This document shows, in pieces, positions 50,474 to 60,457 of a stretch of DNA of 64,000 nt. Positions within the stretch are counted from its first letter, which is position 1. Each line of letters begins with the position of its first letter. The notes under the pieces were generated by a model, which did no database searches, was not told the DNA's origin, and saw only the letters and a list, made by a program, of their open reading frames with translations. Origin of the DNA: Melanopsichium pennsylvanicum (Eukaryota; Basidiomycota; Ustilaginomycetes; Ustilaginales); NCBI GenBank assembly GCA_900208305.1, contig OAPG01000002.1, positions 248,001 through 312,000 on the forward strand. The letters run 5' to 3'. A program made the position numbers and the translations under genes.

Positions 50474-51382
50474 GATGGTTGGCAGTGTGCAAGCGAAAGT
50501 GATATGGGCGCCGATGGCGAAGATGAGCGACGAGGTCCAGGGTAAAGATGGTCGAGGTTGAACAAGAAGAAGAAAAGCAAATGGTGAAAGCGCACAGACT
50601 GGCACATGATTGAATTCATTTCGGCGCACCATCGAGTAAAGACCAACACTTTTCTCCTGTTGCCTCTTGAGTTGAAAAGTGACGCGTGACACAAGGCGTT
50701 GTGGACCACCTGCTGAGCTTGCCAAAACCACAAGAGAATCTCTTTACGCGGTCTAAATCAACTCGACATCGAACACGCGTTGGAGGTATCTTAGCTCAAA
50801 AATGCGCAATGTTGGATCTAAACAAACCAACAATCATCACCACTGTCCAATAATTATCTAAAAATTTACAGTAAATTTACACGAAGTACGTATAGTGTTG
50901 CTGAGCTCACACTTTCGACTTTCAAAATATCCGGAAACAAGAAAAATCCTATCTCAGCTGCTCCACTTTGGTTCTCTTGACTTTGTGGGTGGCGACAAGC
51001 AGTGACAGAGTGTGAGTGTGAGTGTGAGTGTCAGTGCTGCACGTTGACTGATTGCTGAGCAACCGACGCACTCAGAACCCTGTTGCTTGTGCTGCAAACC
51101 ACTCAGATCCTCTTTTCGCTGATCCTTTGGAAGGCTGAGTCAATCTGAATCCACACGGTACACCTGCCTCTTCTTGGATTCCACGATTAAGGCGATCCTC
51201 TTCAAGTTTGATCGAGAGGTCAAACTGCTACACAGTCAAGGTCTGCAATCCTCAGCAACTACAAGCGCACGATAACCAACATTCAAGTCGAAATCAACTA
51301 CAGCAGCCCTACGCATTTCATCGAATCGCATCACATCAAAGGAGCTTACAAGACAGTATCTGCACAGAAGCTACAATCAACA
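50474..51382. other. divergent region CDC31/SQS1
   Basis: About 900 nt. It includes a GTGAGT-type hexamer repeat at about 51010-51033. No gene supported. Confidence 0.45.
51010..51033. repeat. short tandem repeat (GTGTGA)n
   Basis: About four copies of a GTGTGA-like hexamer in the SQS1 upstream region. Confidence 0.7.
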
Positions 51383-54300
51383 ATGGCTAAGAAGCGTCAC
51401 CAAGGTCGCGGAGGTGGCAGTGGCTCATCAAATAGAGTAGGCCGCGGCGGTGAGCGTGGTCGTGGTCGTGGTCGTGGCGGAGGAGGTGGGTTCCATCCTT
51501 TTGCGGGTGCTGGACACGTTCTGGGTGGGGTATCTTCTCCCTCCGATTACAGCTCACCCCGTGGCGGTGCAGCTAATAGGCCATACCGAGGACGGGGCAG
51601 GGGCGGTGCGCTCTCTGTGCGAGGTCAGAACCGTGTTGGTTTCGATTATTCCTCCATTTCCCGCGCCCACCGCCAAGACTACGACGATCAAAATCATGAT
51701 GACGAGCAAGATGATCAGGGTCAAGATGACGCGGCAGATTTTTCGATAGAGCCTCCTGAAGGCTATAAGCACAAAGTAAAACCTCACCTAGAATTCGATC
51801 GACACTCGGAAGACGAAGCTTCTCAAATCCCAACTTCACCAGAGTCTTTTCCATCCGGCTCAACCACACCTCAGCGCAACATCAAGAACACTTCCTACAA
51901 TCACCCAATATTCCCTTCCAAACTTCGCATCCAAACGCCCCGCTCCTATTACCCCCCCACTTCCTTCCCCGAGTTTTACACGAGCCGCGGCGTCAACGGA
52001 GGAGCAAACTTTCGCCCACCCGAAGAGACCGAAGATTCACGCTACCTTGCTGGTATTCCCGGTCTACGCAAACAAGAGCGGAGAGTGCGCAACGAAACTC
52101 GATTTGGAGACCCTGCCGATAAAGCACAAAGCCCGTTCAGGGTGCCTGTCGCTTTCGTCAAGGCTACCGGGGAGTTTGGCGACCCGTTGAAAGGCAATTT
52201 ACCACCTCAGGGTCCGGACGGTCCAACGGCAGCCCCACCTCCGCAGCTGTTTGATACTGCCGCAGAACAGCCTGTTGAACCGTCCACAGGCAAACATGCC
52301 GGTTTGGGCTTCTCGAATCGCTCTCCATCAAGGTCCATGGTGCCAGGAGCGTCGCCCTTACTACACGCGCAGCAGACTTCGGCCACGCCATACACGCCGC
52401 CACGTGCTGTGCCAGTGTTTCAAGACACGACAGCCAACGTATTCGACTTTGACCAGCAGCGCTTCAATGATGAAGGTGATCAGGACGAGGTAGAGGCCTT
52501 GCTGACTGCTTTTCCCGGTTCCAAGGAACTGGCTCCCGGAGAATCCATGCTGGATGATGACGCCACAACTTCATGGTCCTTGCCTGCTTTCCATCCCGAA
52601 GTGGCAAGCACAAACGGTACTGCGCCGCTGGCCTCTGAACACGAAACTTTCCACATCCCTCGTGTCAAAGGTGACACCGCGCTTGTCGAAGGGCGCCAGG
52701 CTGCGCGCAAGGCAGCCTCACGCACCTCAACTTCGTCTTCCGACGAAGAAGAAGAGATCATCCTCGTTCCTTCACAAGCTCAGACACCGAAGCCAGTGGA
52801 CGCCACACCATACTCTAACGAGGCTCCACCTGCACCTACGGCCCTACCCGTGACCGAGATTGAAGCCGTCGAAGAGACGGGTCTAGGGTTTGTCATCGAT
52901 CTCAAAGGCGAAGATTCCGCAAATACCGAACGCGCACGAATTGCCACAGCAGCCTCGTCCCCACATCGCGTAGCCCTCGGCGACGCTGAAATGTCCATTC
53001 GTCAATCTCGCAAGAAAGCTCCCAAGAGAGGCAAACCTCGTCCAACCCCACGCGAGGGCGACTCCGACCTGGACTGGGGCAGCGATGGTCCGCCTCTCCC
53101 CTCTGATGACGAGCACGACCTTGCAGCCGCCACTGCTACCATCTCCATCTCCAATAGTCATCACAATAACAGCAATGCTGAGATCATTACTGACCCCATC
53201 CTGGCCAAAGCCATCCGCGCTGATCGTCATGAGTGGGAATCCGATTGCGATGACGGTGATATCTCCATGGGCATCGCTAAGCCTAACAAGCGTCGTGGAG
53301 GACAGCGCGCAAAGCGATCGCTCGCTGGGCGTGCGGCTGCATCCCGCAACGCTGCTCAACTCACGCGCAGTCGCAAAGCTGACCAGGATGCAATCGTAGC
53401 TGACTACACGGAGAACATTATGAACCAAGCCCAGGATTCGTCTGACGAAGAAAGACAGGCGCTGTTTTCGAATGACGATACGGCAGTAGAGACTGTTCAT
53501 GGCGAGAGCGATACAGGTAAGGGCAAGAACAAGGCAAGGAGGTTGTCAGACAAGTTGGATGATAAGACAGATCTGGATGCCATGATCCGCTTCATGAACG
53601 GTATGGACCCGCAGAAAGGTGGCAGGCAGCTTGGCTTCGGGGACATCGAAGATGAGATCCACTTGGATGAGGTCAAGGAGTGGTTGACGGAGAGTGAGGA
53701 TGAGAGTGCGGACGAAATTGATGCTGCGGACGATGGTCGAGCTGTGGTCGTCACAGTGGACGAGTCGAGAAATCCCACTCAGCAGCGAGACTCATCTGAC
53801 GAGGAAGATGAGGACCTCGAAGAAGCGCTCCGGGTCATCCTCGAAGGCGATGATGACGAAAGGAGCTCAGAAATCTTTTCTGAGGGATCCTCCTCGTCAT
53901 CCTCTGACGATTCCGATTCCGATTCAGACGAAGATGAAGATGAGGATGAGGATGAGGGTATGTTCAACGGCACCTACTCTTGGGCGGATGAAGATGAAGA
54001 TTTTATTGAGGCCCTTTCCTCCCAAGTTGGTGGTGCTGGTATTGGAAGCCGCTCCAAAGCAATGCCGTCCTCCTCCAAACGACAACAGAAGAAGCTGTTC
54101 CACGCGATTTCTCGAGGTGATTTCTCCGACTTGATGGATCTGGCTGCGAATGAAAACGAGATGGACTCAGATGACCCGGCGTACGGCCTTGGCTCTATCC
54201 CCACCGCTCGCAACGGTAAGCGCAAAGGTCGAAAGTTCACCTCGGATGACCTGTGGGCGGAAGAACTCCAACAGCAGTGGGACAAGGATCGCACTTCAAA

Positions 54301-55150
54301 GGCCAGCAAGAAGCAACAGCGTCTGATGGAGCGCCAGGCGGCAGCGCTGAACCCCTTCCCCAACACACATGGTAAGGCGGGATCTGCAGGAAAAACAAAG
54401 TCTACCAAGAAACAGGCCAAGCTTGCCAGAAAGGCGGAGAAGCGAGAGATGCGGGCTAGTTTGAAGGCGCACTCGAACAATATCCTGTCCGCCGTCAATG
54501 CGGCTGGGTCTGTAGATGCTGTGGATCAGAATTTACTCAGGTTTGGCGGGCAGAGCGCGGCCGGAGATACCATCATGTCCTTGGGTCTGGATAAGAGATT
54601 CGCATTCAACATGGACGAACTGAATCAGCAGATTCAGATGTTCATTTCTGAGAAGGGGAGGAATACGATGAGGTGTCAACCTATGGACAAGTTTGCGCGT
54701 GCCGAAGTGCACGCGTTGGCCGCTGCTTACGGGTTAGGGAGCAAAAGTAAGGGCAAAGGTAAGGACAGATTCCCTACTCTGATCAAGACGAGCAAGAGTG
54801 GTCTCAACGTGGACTACCGTAAGGTGAAACGCATCGTGTATTCAAATGCGGGAGCGACGTTTGGCAACGATGCGGGACGCAGCGACTTTAAGGACAAAGG
54901 AAGAAAAAACAAGAATGACAGGTTTGGAGGCGCAGGCGGCAAATATGGTGTGGGAGGTGGGACGGTACCCAAGAACAGGGACGGGGAAGAGGTAGGTTTT
55001 GGAGCAGACAAGATTGGAGCGGATAACATTGGTCATAAGTTGCTTGCTGCCATGGGTTGGACAGAGGGAAGTGGTATCGGCAGCTCGCAGGGAATGGCCA
55101 ATCCTGTTGGGGCTGTAGTCAAAATTTCGAGAGGTGGTCTTGGATTCTAA
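51383..55150 (+). CDS. SQS1: R3H and G-patch protein Sqs1/Pfa1-like
   Basis: A G-patch cofactor that in yeast stimulates the Prp43 helicase in ribosome maturation and splicing. Single exon of 1255 residues. It opens with an RGG/GR-rich region (residues 8-40). The middle is largely disordered and acidic: poly-Ser/Asp/Glu around 830-860 and a basic Lys/Arg-rich segment after. An R3H domain near 1095-1150 (DKFARAEVHALAAAYGL) precedes a G-patch at the very C-terminus (DNIGHKLLAAMGWTEGSGIG). This end-of-protein R3H plus G-patch order is diagnostic. It is much longer than yeast Sqs1 (767 residues). Confidence 0.9.
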   Translation: MAKKRHQGRGGGSGSSNRVGRGGERGRGRGRGGGGGFHPFAGAGHVLGGVSSPSDYSSPRGGAANRPYRGRGRGGALSVRGQNRVGFDYSSISRAHRQDYDDQNHDDEQDDQGQDDAADFSIEPPEGYKHKVKPHLEFDRHSEDEASQIPTSPESFPSGSTTPQRNIKNTSYNHPIFPSKLRIQTPRSYYPPTSFPEFYTSRGVNGGANFRPPEETEDSRYLAGIPGLRKQERRVRNETRFGDPADKAQSPFRVPVAFVKATGEFGDPLKGNLPPQGPDGPTAAPPPQLFDTAAEQPVEPSTGKHAGLGFSNRSPSRSMVPGASPLLHAQQTSATPYTPPRAVPVFQDTTANVFDFDQQRFNDEGDQDEVEALLTAFPGSKELAPGESMLDDDATTSWSLPAFHPEVASTNGTAPLASEHETFHIPRVKGDTALVEGRQAARKAASRTSTSSSDEEEEIILVPSQAQTPKPVDATPYSNEAPPAPTALPVTEIEAVEETGLGFVIDLKGEDSANTERARIATAASSPHRVALGDAEMSIRQSRKKAPKRGKPRPTPREGDSDLDWGSDGPPLPSDDEHDLAAATATISISNSHHNNSNAEIITDPILAKAIRADRHEWESDCDDGDISMGIAKPNKRRGGQRAKRSLAGRAAASRNAAQLTRSRKADQDAIVADYTENIMNQAQDSSDEERQALFSNDDTAVETVHGESDTGKGKNKARRLSDKLDDKTDLDAMIRFMNGMDPQKGGRQLGFGDIEDEIHLDEVKEWLTESEDESADEIDAADDGRAVVVTVDESRNPTQQRDSSDEEDEDLEEALRVILEGDDDERSSEIFSEGSSSSSSDDSDSDSDEDEDEDEDEGMFNGTYSWADEDEDFIEALSSQVGGAGIGSRSKAMPSSSKRQQKKLFHAISRGDFSDLMDLAANENEMDSDDPAYGLGSIPTARNGKRKGRKFTSDDLWAEELQQQWDKDRTSKASKKQQRLMERQAAALNPFPNTHGKAGSAGKTKSTKKQAKLARKAEKREMRASLKAHSNNILSAVNAAGSVDAVDQNLLRFGGQSAAGDTIMSLGLDKRFAFNMDELNQQIQMFISEKGRNTMRCQPMDKFARAEVHALAAAYGLGSKSKGKGKDRFPTLIKTSKSGLNVDYRKVKRIVYSNAGATFGNDAGRSDFKDKGRKNKNDRFGGAGGKYGVGGGTVPKNRDGEEVGFGADKIGADNIGHKLLAAMGWTEGSGIGSSQGMANPVGAVVKISRGGLGF

Positions 55151-55546
55151 TTTCCATTCTCTCGCCTCAACTTTCCCTGTGTATTGGTGCGTGTTTTGTC
55201 CCGAGATTGAATACGATTGTCGTCGCCAGATTTAACATTTCGACGCTTGGTCCACATGCTGATGTTCAGATGGTGTGTACTGTCAACTGTGTGAATGCTC
55301 GTACAAGATGGTGTTGATGGGGTGAATAGACCTCGTCTCATCGCTTTGGGGATGCTAACATCTTGTGCAGCAACGTTAAGCTCGACCAACACGCGTACGG
55401 TTGGAGGTGAATTGTGTGAGCCATGTGTAGAAGTGTGGCGGTTGAATGAAAGGTGGTATGGTGATTACAAAAGTGAATTATTTGCATTAAACGTACGATT
55501 GAAGCATGCTGGAATGTGCGATCTGTGTAGATTCTAGAGATAGGAT
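55151..55546. other. convergent intergenic region
   Basis: 3' flanks of SQS1 and the ssSPT-like gene; nothing further seen. Confidence 0.5.
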
Positions 55547-56239
55547 CTAGAGCTCTGCTTTTCGAGCAGTATCAGCGATCATCTGTTTGACCTTGTTCAA
55601 GTTGCCAATGAGAGTATCGATGAGCTGTTCGTTCCGCACACCGTTTGCCTGTTTGACCTTTTCTGCATCGAGGCTTGCCCACAATTGGTTACTTGTTTCT
55701 ATCAATTTGGCTAGCACTCCGTCGGTTGGTGCACTGTTTGTGGGTTGTTCTGCGATTGTTGATGTGGCGTTGTTGATGACGGCGTTTGCCAAGGTGGGAG
55801 GGGGACTATTGCCGTAGAGGTAGTAGAGGGCTCTGGTAGCCACCTCGCGCGCGTGCCTAGGGAAGTAATGGTAGGCACTGTACCAAAGAAGCAAGGTGAG
55901 AGTAATGAAAACCATGATGACGAGAAACACCTCCCAAGCTTCAAGCATGCTCAGTACAAACGTGGCTTCGATGTTCCAATAGGCTCGAAACAACTTTCGC
56001 TCGATAAGTTTGATTGGGTTCCATGTCCAGCCATTATCGACGTGTGCGGGCGCACGCACATTTGCACTGGGCTTCAGGGGCACATGTGTAGAAGCGTTTA
56101 GGTTTGAAGTGGTGAAGGAGGATGCGGAAGAAGGGCCAGGTGTGCAAGGTTTATCAGCAGTCGCTGCCGAAGAGGGGTGTAAGTGTGATGAGGAAGAAGC
56201 AGTTGACTTGCTTTGTTTGCTACGTGTCTTGACAGGCAT
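55547..56239 (-). CDS. serine palmitoyltransferase small-subunit-like protein, extended
   Basis: Start chosen at MPVKTRSK (ATG 56239-56237); the frame continues upstream through repeat sequence. The product is 230 residues. The core at about 79-140 (ERKLFRAYWNIEATFVLSML, then EAWEVF, a hydrophobic span and YHYFPRH) has the pattern of the ssSPT/Tsc3-like family: a short amphipathic segment, an aromatic Y/W-rich helix, MLExWE, one membrane helix and YxxFPxH. Such proteins activate the Lcb1/Lcb2 enzyme of sphingolipid synthesis in the ER. Known members have about 70-110 residues. Here a 78-residue disordered N-terminus and a 90-residue helical C-terminus are added. Two microsatellites lie just upstream of the ATG. 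Confidence 0.75.
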   Translation of the reverse strand: MPVKTRSKQSKSTASSSSHLHPSSAATADKPCTPGPSSASSFTTSNLNASTHVPLKPSANVRAPAHVDNGWTWNPIKLIERKLFRAYWNIEATFVLSMLEAWEVFLVIMVFITLTLLLWYSAYHYFPRHAREVATRALYYLYGNSPPPTLANAVINNATSTIAEQPTNSAPTDGVLAKLIETSNQLWASLDAEKVKQANGVRNEQLIDTLIGNLNKVKQMIADTARKAEL

Positions 56240-56250
56240 GGTATATGATT

Positions 56251-56268
56251 TGTGTGTGTGTGTGTGTG
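56251..56268. repeat. (TG)n microsatellite
   Basis: Nine TG units; reads as CA on the ssSPT-like gene strand, 12 bp before its ATG. Confidence 0.9.
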
Positions 56269-56334
56269 CAGCCAGGTGCAAATGGTGCAAATTGAGGGTA
56301 GATAGGCGAAAGCTTGATTGTGACCCGTGAATCG

Positions 56335-56335
<1 letters not shown>

Positions 56336-56368
<33 letters not shown>
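56336..56368. repeat. (GAT)n microsatellite
   Basis: Eleven GAT units in the leader or promoter of the ssSPT-like gene. Confidence 0.9.
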
Positions 56369-56765
56369 AATGCGTAAGAGTAGGAGTTGTGGTCTTGAAA
56401 ATTTGAGCAACACCAAACACAATAATCCAAGCAGCCGGTTGACCCGACAGCGATTATAGTATGAATGCATGCTTTCCCACATTTCACTCTTTGTTTTTCG
56501 GCTTTCAAATTAATAAGGCTACGAATCTAACAATGCAACGCGGATTTTCGAATTTATGAAATTGTTAGATTTGTGCGTTTCATTGCTTCAGCATGTGTAG
56601 ACCAACCAATGTGGAGAAGAGTGGATCAGCTTTGGCCAAAGTGACACTTGTGACTCAACTCGCTCTTGCCAAAACATCACACTTCTCTTTCCCAACCTAT
56701 TACCATATAAAATCGGTTGAGCTTGTCAATTAGAGATAGCTCAACTCTTGATCAGATCCGAAAGC

Positions 56766-58516
56766 ATGACCGTCACCATTCTCTCCAACATAGAGGAGGC
56801 CCTTTCCCTCATTCTTGACTGTGGCTCCGACCTCGCTCGCATTCAATCCACGCTTCTCCCTGCTCTTCGCAAACTCACTTCTTCCGCCTCCTCTTCAGAG
56901 CCAACAACCAGCCGTAGCACCACACAAGCATCCGAAACACTCCTATGTCACCCCATCCAAGGCAATGTTGACTCACTTACACCACTCAATCCAACAACCC
57001 ACGCTTTGGGCATGCTATACATCCTCTCTGCCCGCGCAACACACAACTCGAGCACACCCGAGCACGCCGCATCCCTCATGCCACACATCACTGCCTGGGT
57101 ACATAGCTTCGACCAAGATCAAGCGTGGCTGGCTGGAGATAAGGTAGTGCAGCTGGCGAGTTGTCTAAGTGGATTGGGCGATACGCTGGGCGATGCTCAG
57201 AGCTCGTTGCAATTGTTGCAGGGCTTGGCATCACGCTTCCTTGTTCATTCTCAAAGTATCACCTCTTTGCATCCCATATTGGCGTACGTGAGTACATGTT
57301 TGCGCAGTTGTCGTCGATTCATCTCAACGTATAGCTGACACAGTCTCTTGTTTCAACAACCGGACGATCGCAGCAATACCTAAAAACACAACGCTACGCA
57401 GAAGCAGCAACAATGCTCCTCGACTTACCTCTCATTGACACAGACACTTCCGTCACTCCTCTCACGCATTCAGACGCTTTGCAATACTTTTACTACGCGG
57501 GCCTCATTTACATCAAGCTTGAACGACTTGCCGATGCGATTGACTCGTTCGAAACCGTAAGTGCTCCAACTTGACCTCCTTTCATCCCCTTACTCACAGC
57601 CTAGCCCACCCCATGTCACTAAACATTGGTTTCTCCTTTCTGAATCATGCGATTGATACGTAATGGCAAAGCAGTGCATTTCCGCGCCTGCGGTAGCAGC
57701 GAGCGCCATCCATATGGACGCCTACAAGAAACTTGTGCTGACCCAGCTCCTCGCGCACGGTCAGACTACGCCAGTACCCAAGTACACGCCTCAAGTGGTC
57801 ACCCGAACTTTCAAGCAACTTGCGCAGCCGTACCTTGCTTTCATCACCGCATATGAAAGTAGAGACTCCAAGAGTGCGGAGGCGGTGTTGCGTGCTGTCG
57901 AAGAGAAGAAGGATGCGTTTGACAAGGATAGAAATCTGGGCCTGGTGCGCAGGTGTGTTGCGCTACATAGGCAGAGAAGGATCCAGAGGTTGGGTCAAGT
58001 GTACAGCGCTCTTACATTGAAAAACATCGCCGAAAGGGTAGACGCTGGGCAAGATTTTGAGGCGGTTCAGCAAGATGTGGCAGAGGTTGTGAGGAAAGGT
58101 TGGATTCAAGCTAGCCTAATCCCGCCATCGAATTCTACTTCGGAGAAAGGGCCGTCTGCAGATTGGGTGATCGCGTTCGACACTTTCGGAGGCGATGCGT
58201 ACACTTCGACCGCTTGCATTTCGCTGTTGGAGGACAAGATCAGAACGGCAAAGGAGTGGCAGACTTTGTTGGTGAAACGTGACAGGGATGTTGAGGCTTC
58301 TCAGGCGTATTTGACTAGAGTAAGTAACTTGTTCTCCATTCAAGTGGCATCGTGAGGAGCGATGTACAGAGTATCTGCCAAGAGTGGCACTGACGCTGAC
58401 ATTGACTGCATATGTGTTTGCTTTGGAACTGACAGGGCTTGAAGATGAAAGATGCTCGAACGGCAGCCGATGCGTATGGTGGTGGTGCTGATGATTTTGA
58501 TGAGACCGAATATTGA
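56766..58516 (+). CDS. CSN3: COP9 signalosome subunit 3
   Basis: A PCI-domain subunit of the COP9 signalosome, which removes Nedd8 from cullin ubiquitin ligases. Four exons: 56766-57287, 57374-57556, 57675-58319 and 58436-58516, all introns phase 0 with GTGAGT/GTAAGT donors. The product is 476 residues. Family hallmarks are QRYAEAATMLL, the TPR-like YFYYAGLIYIKL, then the strongly conserved SAIHMDAYKKLVLTQLLAHG and LPKYTP-like PVPKYTPQVV. The PCI winged helix follows (LGLVRRCVALHRQRRIQRLG, then SALTLKNIAERV). The last exon encodes a short acidic tail. That tail exon is easily missed because an in-frame stop follows the third donor. Confidence 0.9.
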
Positions 58517-58851
58517 TTGTCACGATTCATCCCGCAATGCTCATGATTGGAATGATAGCATTCCTCTGATCCAAGTATGCGGCTTCTGCGCCGTTAGGAT
58601 GTTGAGGGTATGTAGCGAAAGAATGACAAGATGAGCTTTAGCCTGAGTAGGATTGGCATGACGTTTTTCGGCCGAAACAATTTTGGCACAAGTTAAATTT
58701 CATCCTCGACAACGATGCAAGCAGGTGCATGCTGTATGCTTTCACACGTTCACTCGCATCACTTTGACCAATCGCCTCTTCCTCGTCATCCTCGCAACCG
58801 TACTCAAGTGCATCAGAGGTCCAACACGCTCTAGATTTGATTCGAATCAAG
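58517..58851. other. intergenic CSN3/NC2 alpha
   Basis: 335 nt between tandem genes; no further feature. Confidence 0.5.
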
Positions 58852-59470
58852 ATGGTGAAACGATCCGCACAGTGTAAGTTTCCCGTGGCGCGGATCAAGA
58901 AGATCATGCAAGCCGACGAGGACGTGGGTAAGGTAGCTCAAGCAACGCCTGTTTTGATCTGTGAGTGCTTGTCCTTCCTTCTCTTCTTGGACTCACAAAA
59001 GCAATGCTCGAGGCTCGTAGGGTAGGCCGATACTGAACGATGACGCTGTGCTTCTTTCTATCGATGTGATTCCTTTGTGGGGGGATGAGACAGCGAAAGC
59101 GTTGGAGCTGTTCATGGCAAGCATTGTTGAAGAAACAGTCAAGGAAACCCGATCAAGAGGGGCAAAAAAGATGACTCCTTACCATGTGTACGTACCTTCA
59201 TCCCCTTCCCCTTTCTAGCTGTGTCTATATTTGCAGCATCACGTAGAGGGAATTGGACCTGACAAACTTTGAGCCACTCTGCGGATCAAAAACAGCAAGA
59301 GAACGGTACACACAAACGAAACGTTTGATTTTCTAAAGGACATTGTGGCCAAAGTTCCTGATCCGGTCGAAACAGATCCTGGTGCAGCAACCAGTACGGC
59401 TGCTACGGGTGACAATAGGGGTGGAAAGAGAAGAAAGACTGGTGCCAAGAATGAAGATTCTGACGATTAG
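58852..59470 (+). CDS. BUR6: negative cofactor 2 alpha subunit (DRAP1/Bur6), histone fold
   Basis: The H2A-like half of NC2, which binds TBP on promoter DNA and regulates transcription initiation. Three exons: 58852-58960, 59094-59187 and 59296-59470. The joins S-K-A and H-V-K restore the family sequence and fix both phases. The 125-residue product holds [20 protein letters not shown], then [15 protein letters not shown] and the third helix region MTPYHVKRTV, the three helices of a histone fold. A short, basic and acidic tail follows ([16 protein letters not shown]). No single frame covers it, so simple ORF calling finds only exon 1. Confidence 0.92.
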
Positions 59471-60457
59471 AGTTGTTTTCTCCTCCTCTTAGCAGTCCAT
59501 CCGCCTTAGCCAACTATTTGATCGTCAAAGCCCTTTCCCTCAATCTAGTCATGGTGATGGAGCGCTACTGTTGAAAGGAGGGCGCGTGATACAGCAGCTA
59601 GGTTTTCGAACTCCTTTCTCCAAACCGCTCTCAATTGGCGTGAAAGTCAGCCTTCGTTTCTTCTTTTGTCTGTATATTTAACCTCTTGACAATGCAATGT
59701 ACTTTTAGCCCTTTAACTCACAAGCCATGTTCAAATCTTCAGCTATGATCTCCCAGACTACATGCGACGAACAAGAGTCCAATTAGGCTTGTGCCGTCCA
59801 AAGCCTAAGTTTGTTCAAACACTGCTTCGGTGTCTGATGTGATGGTGACAGCATGGTTTGTAGTGTTAGGCTTGTTATACTAACAAACTCGCGTTCGAAG
59901 CAACTTTTGGTTAAAATTGGCCTGGCTGGCAAGAGGGCGAGGTGTGCTTACGTGTGTGGTCTTTCTGTGTGGTCTTTCTGTGTGGTCTTTCTGTGTGGTC
60001 TTTCTGCGTGTCTGTCTGTTTGTCTCGCCTTGTTGCTGGTGCGCCACAGGCTGCAGCGAGTGCATTGACTATATTTTGCACTGAGTTACAGTATGTGAGA
60101 GGTAGGCTGGGCTGCACACGGGAGACGCTCTACAGTGCTCAGCCTATTATCATCGATTTCATCTTGCATTACATATTTTGACCATCATTTATCCCAACTT
60201 TCTTCACCATCTTTCTCATCATCCTATCTCGACCATCTTCCAACCATACTCTACCATATCCTCGCTCTCTTTGCAATCAACCGGGGACACAATTCCTTAG
60301 ATCGTTCGAGCAGCAGCTTGCACCACGCTGTCACCATTCAAATCACTCCATCAGACATCTATCTTTACGACGACGATTACCAGCATCATCCGATCCAATC
60401 ATTCATCTCAGCACACAGTGGTACTCGATTGTCATCTGTATCACACCTCTCTTGATC
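59471..60457. other. intergenic with minisatellite, Rab5 leader
   Basis: About 990 nt. It includes the 13-bp tandem repeat at 59953-60004 and a long C/T-rich stretch (60180-60450) before the Rab5 gene. No gene supported. Confidence 0.45.
59953..60004. repeat. 13-bp minisatellite, four perfect copies
   Basis: The unit TGTGTGGTCTTTC occurs four times head to tail without a mismatch. Confidence 0.95.

Larger units (their letters stand above)
56240..56765. promoter_or_regulatory. divergent region ssSPT-like/CSN3 with microsatellites
   Basis: Between two divergent start codons. A TG run begins 12 bp from the ssSPT-like ATG and a GAT run lies about 100 bp from it. No other feature. Confidence 0.45.

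Noticed and set aside
29488..51382. A replication/repair gene cluster (RFC5, TFB4, MPH1)
   Set aside because: These genes are separated by unrelated housekeeping genes on both strands, so proximity looks incidental.
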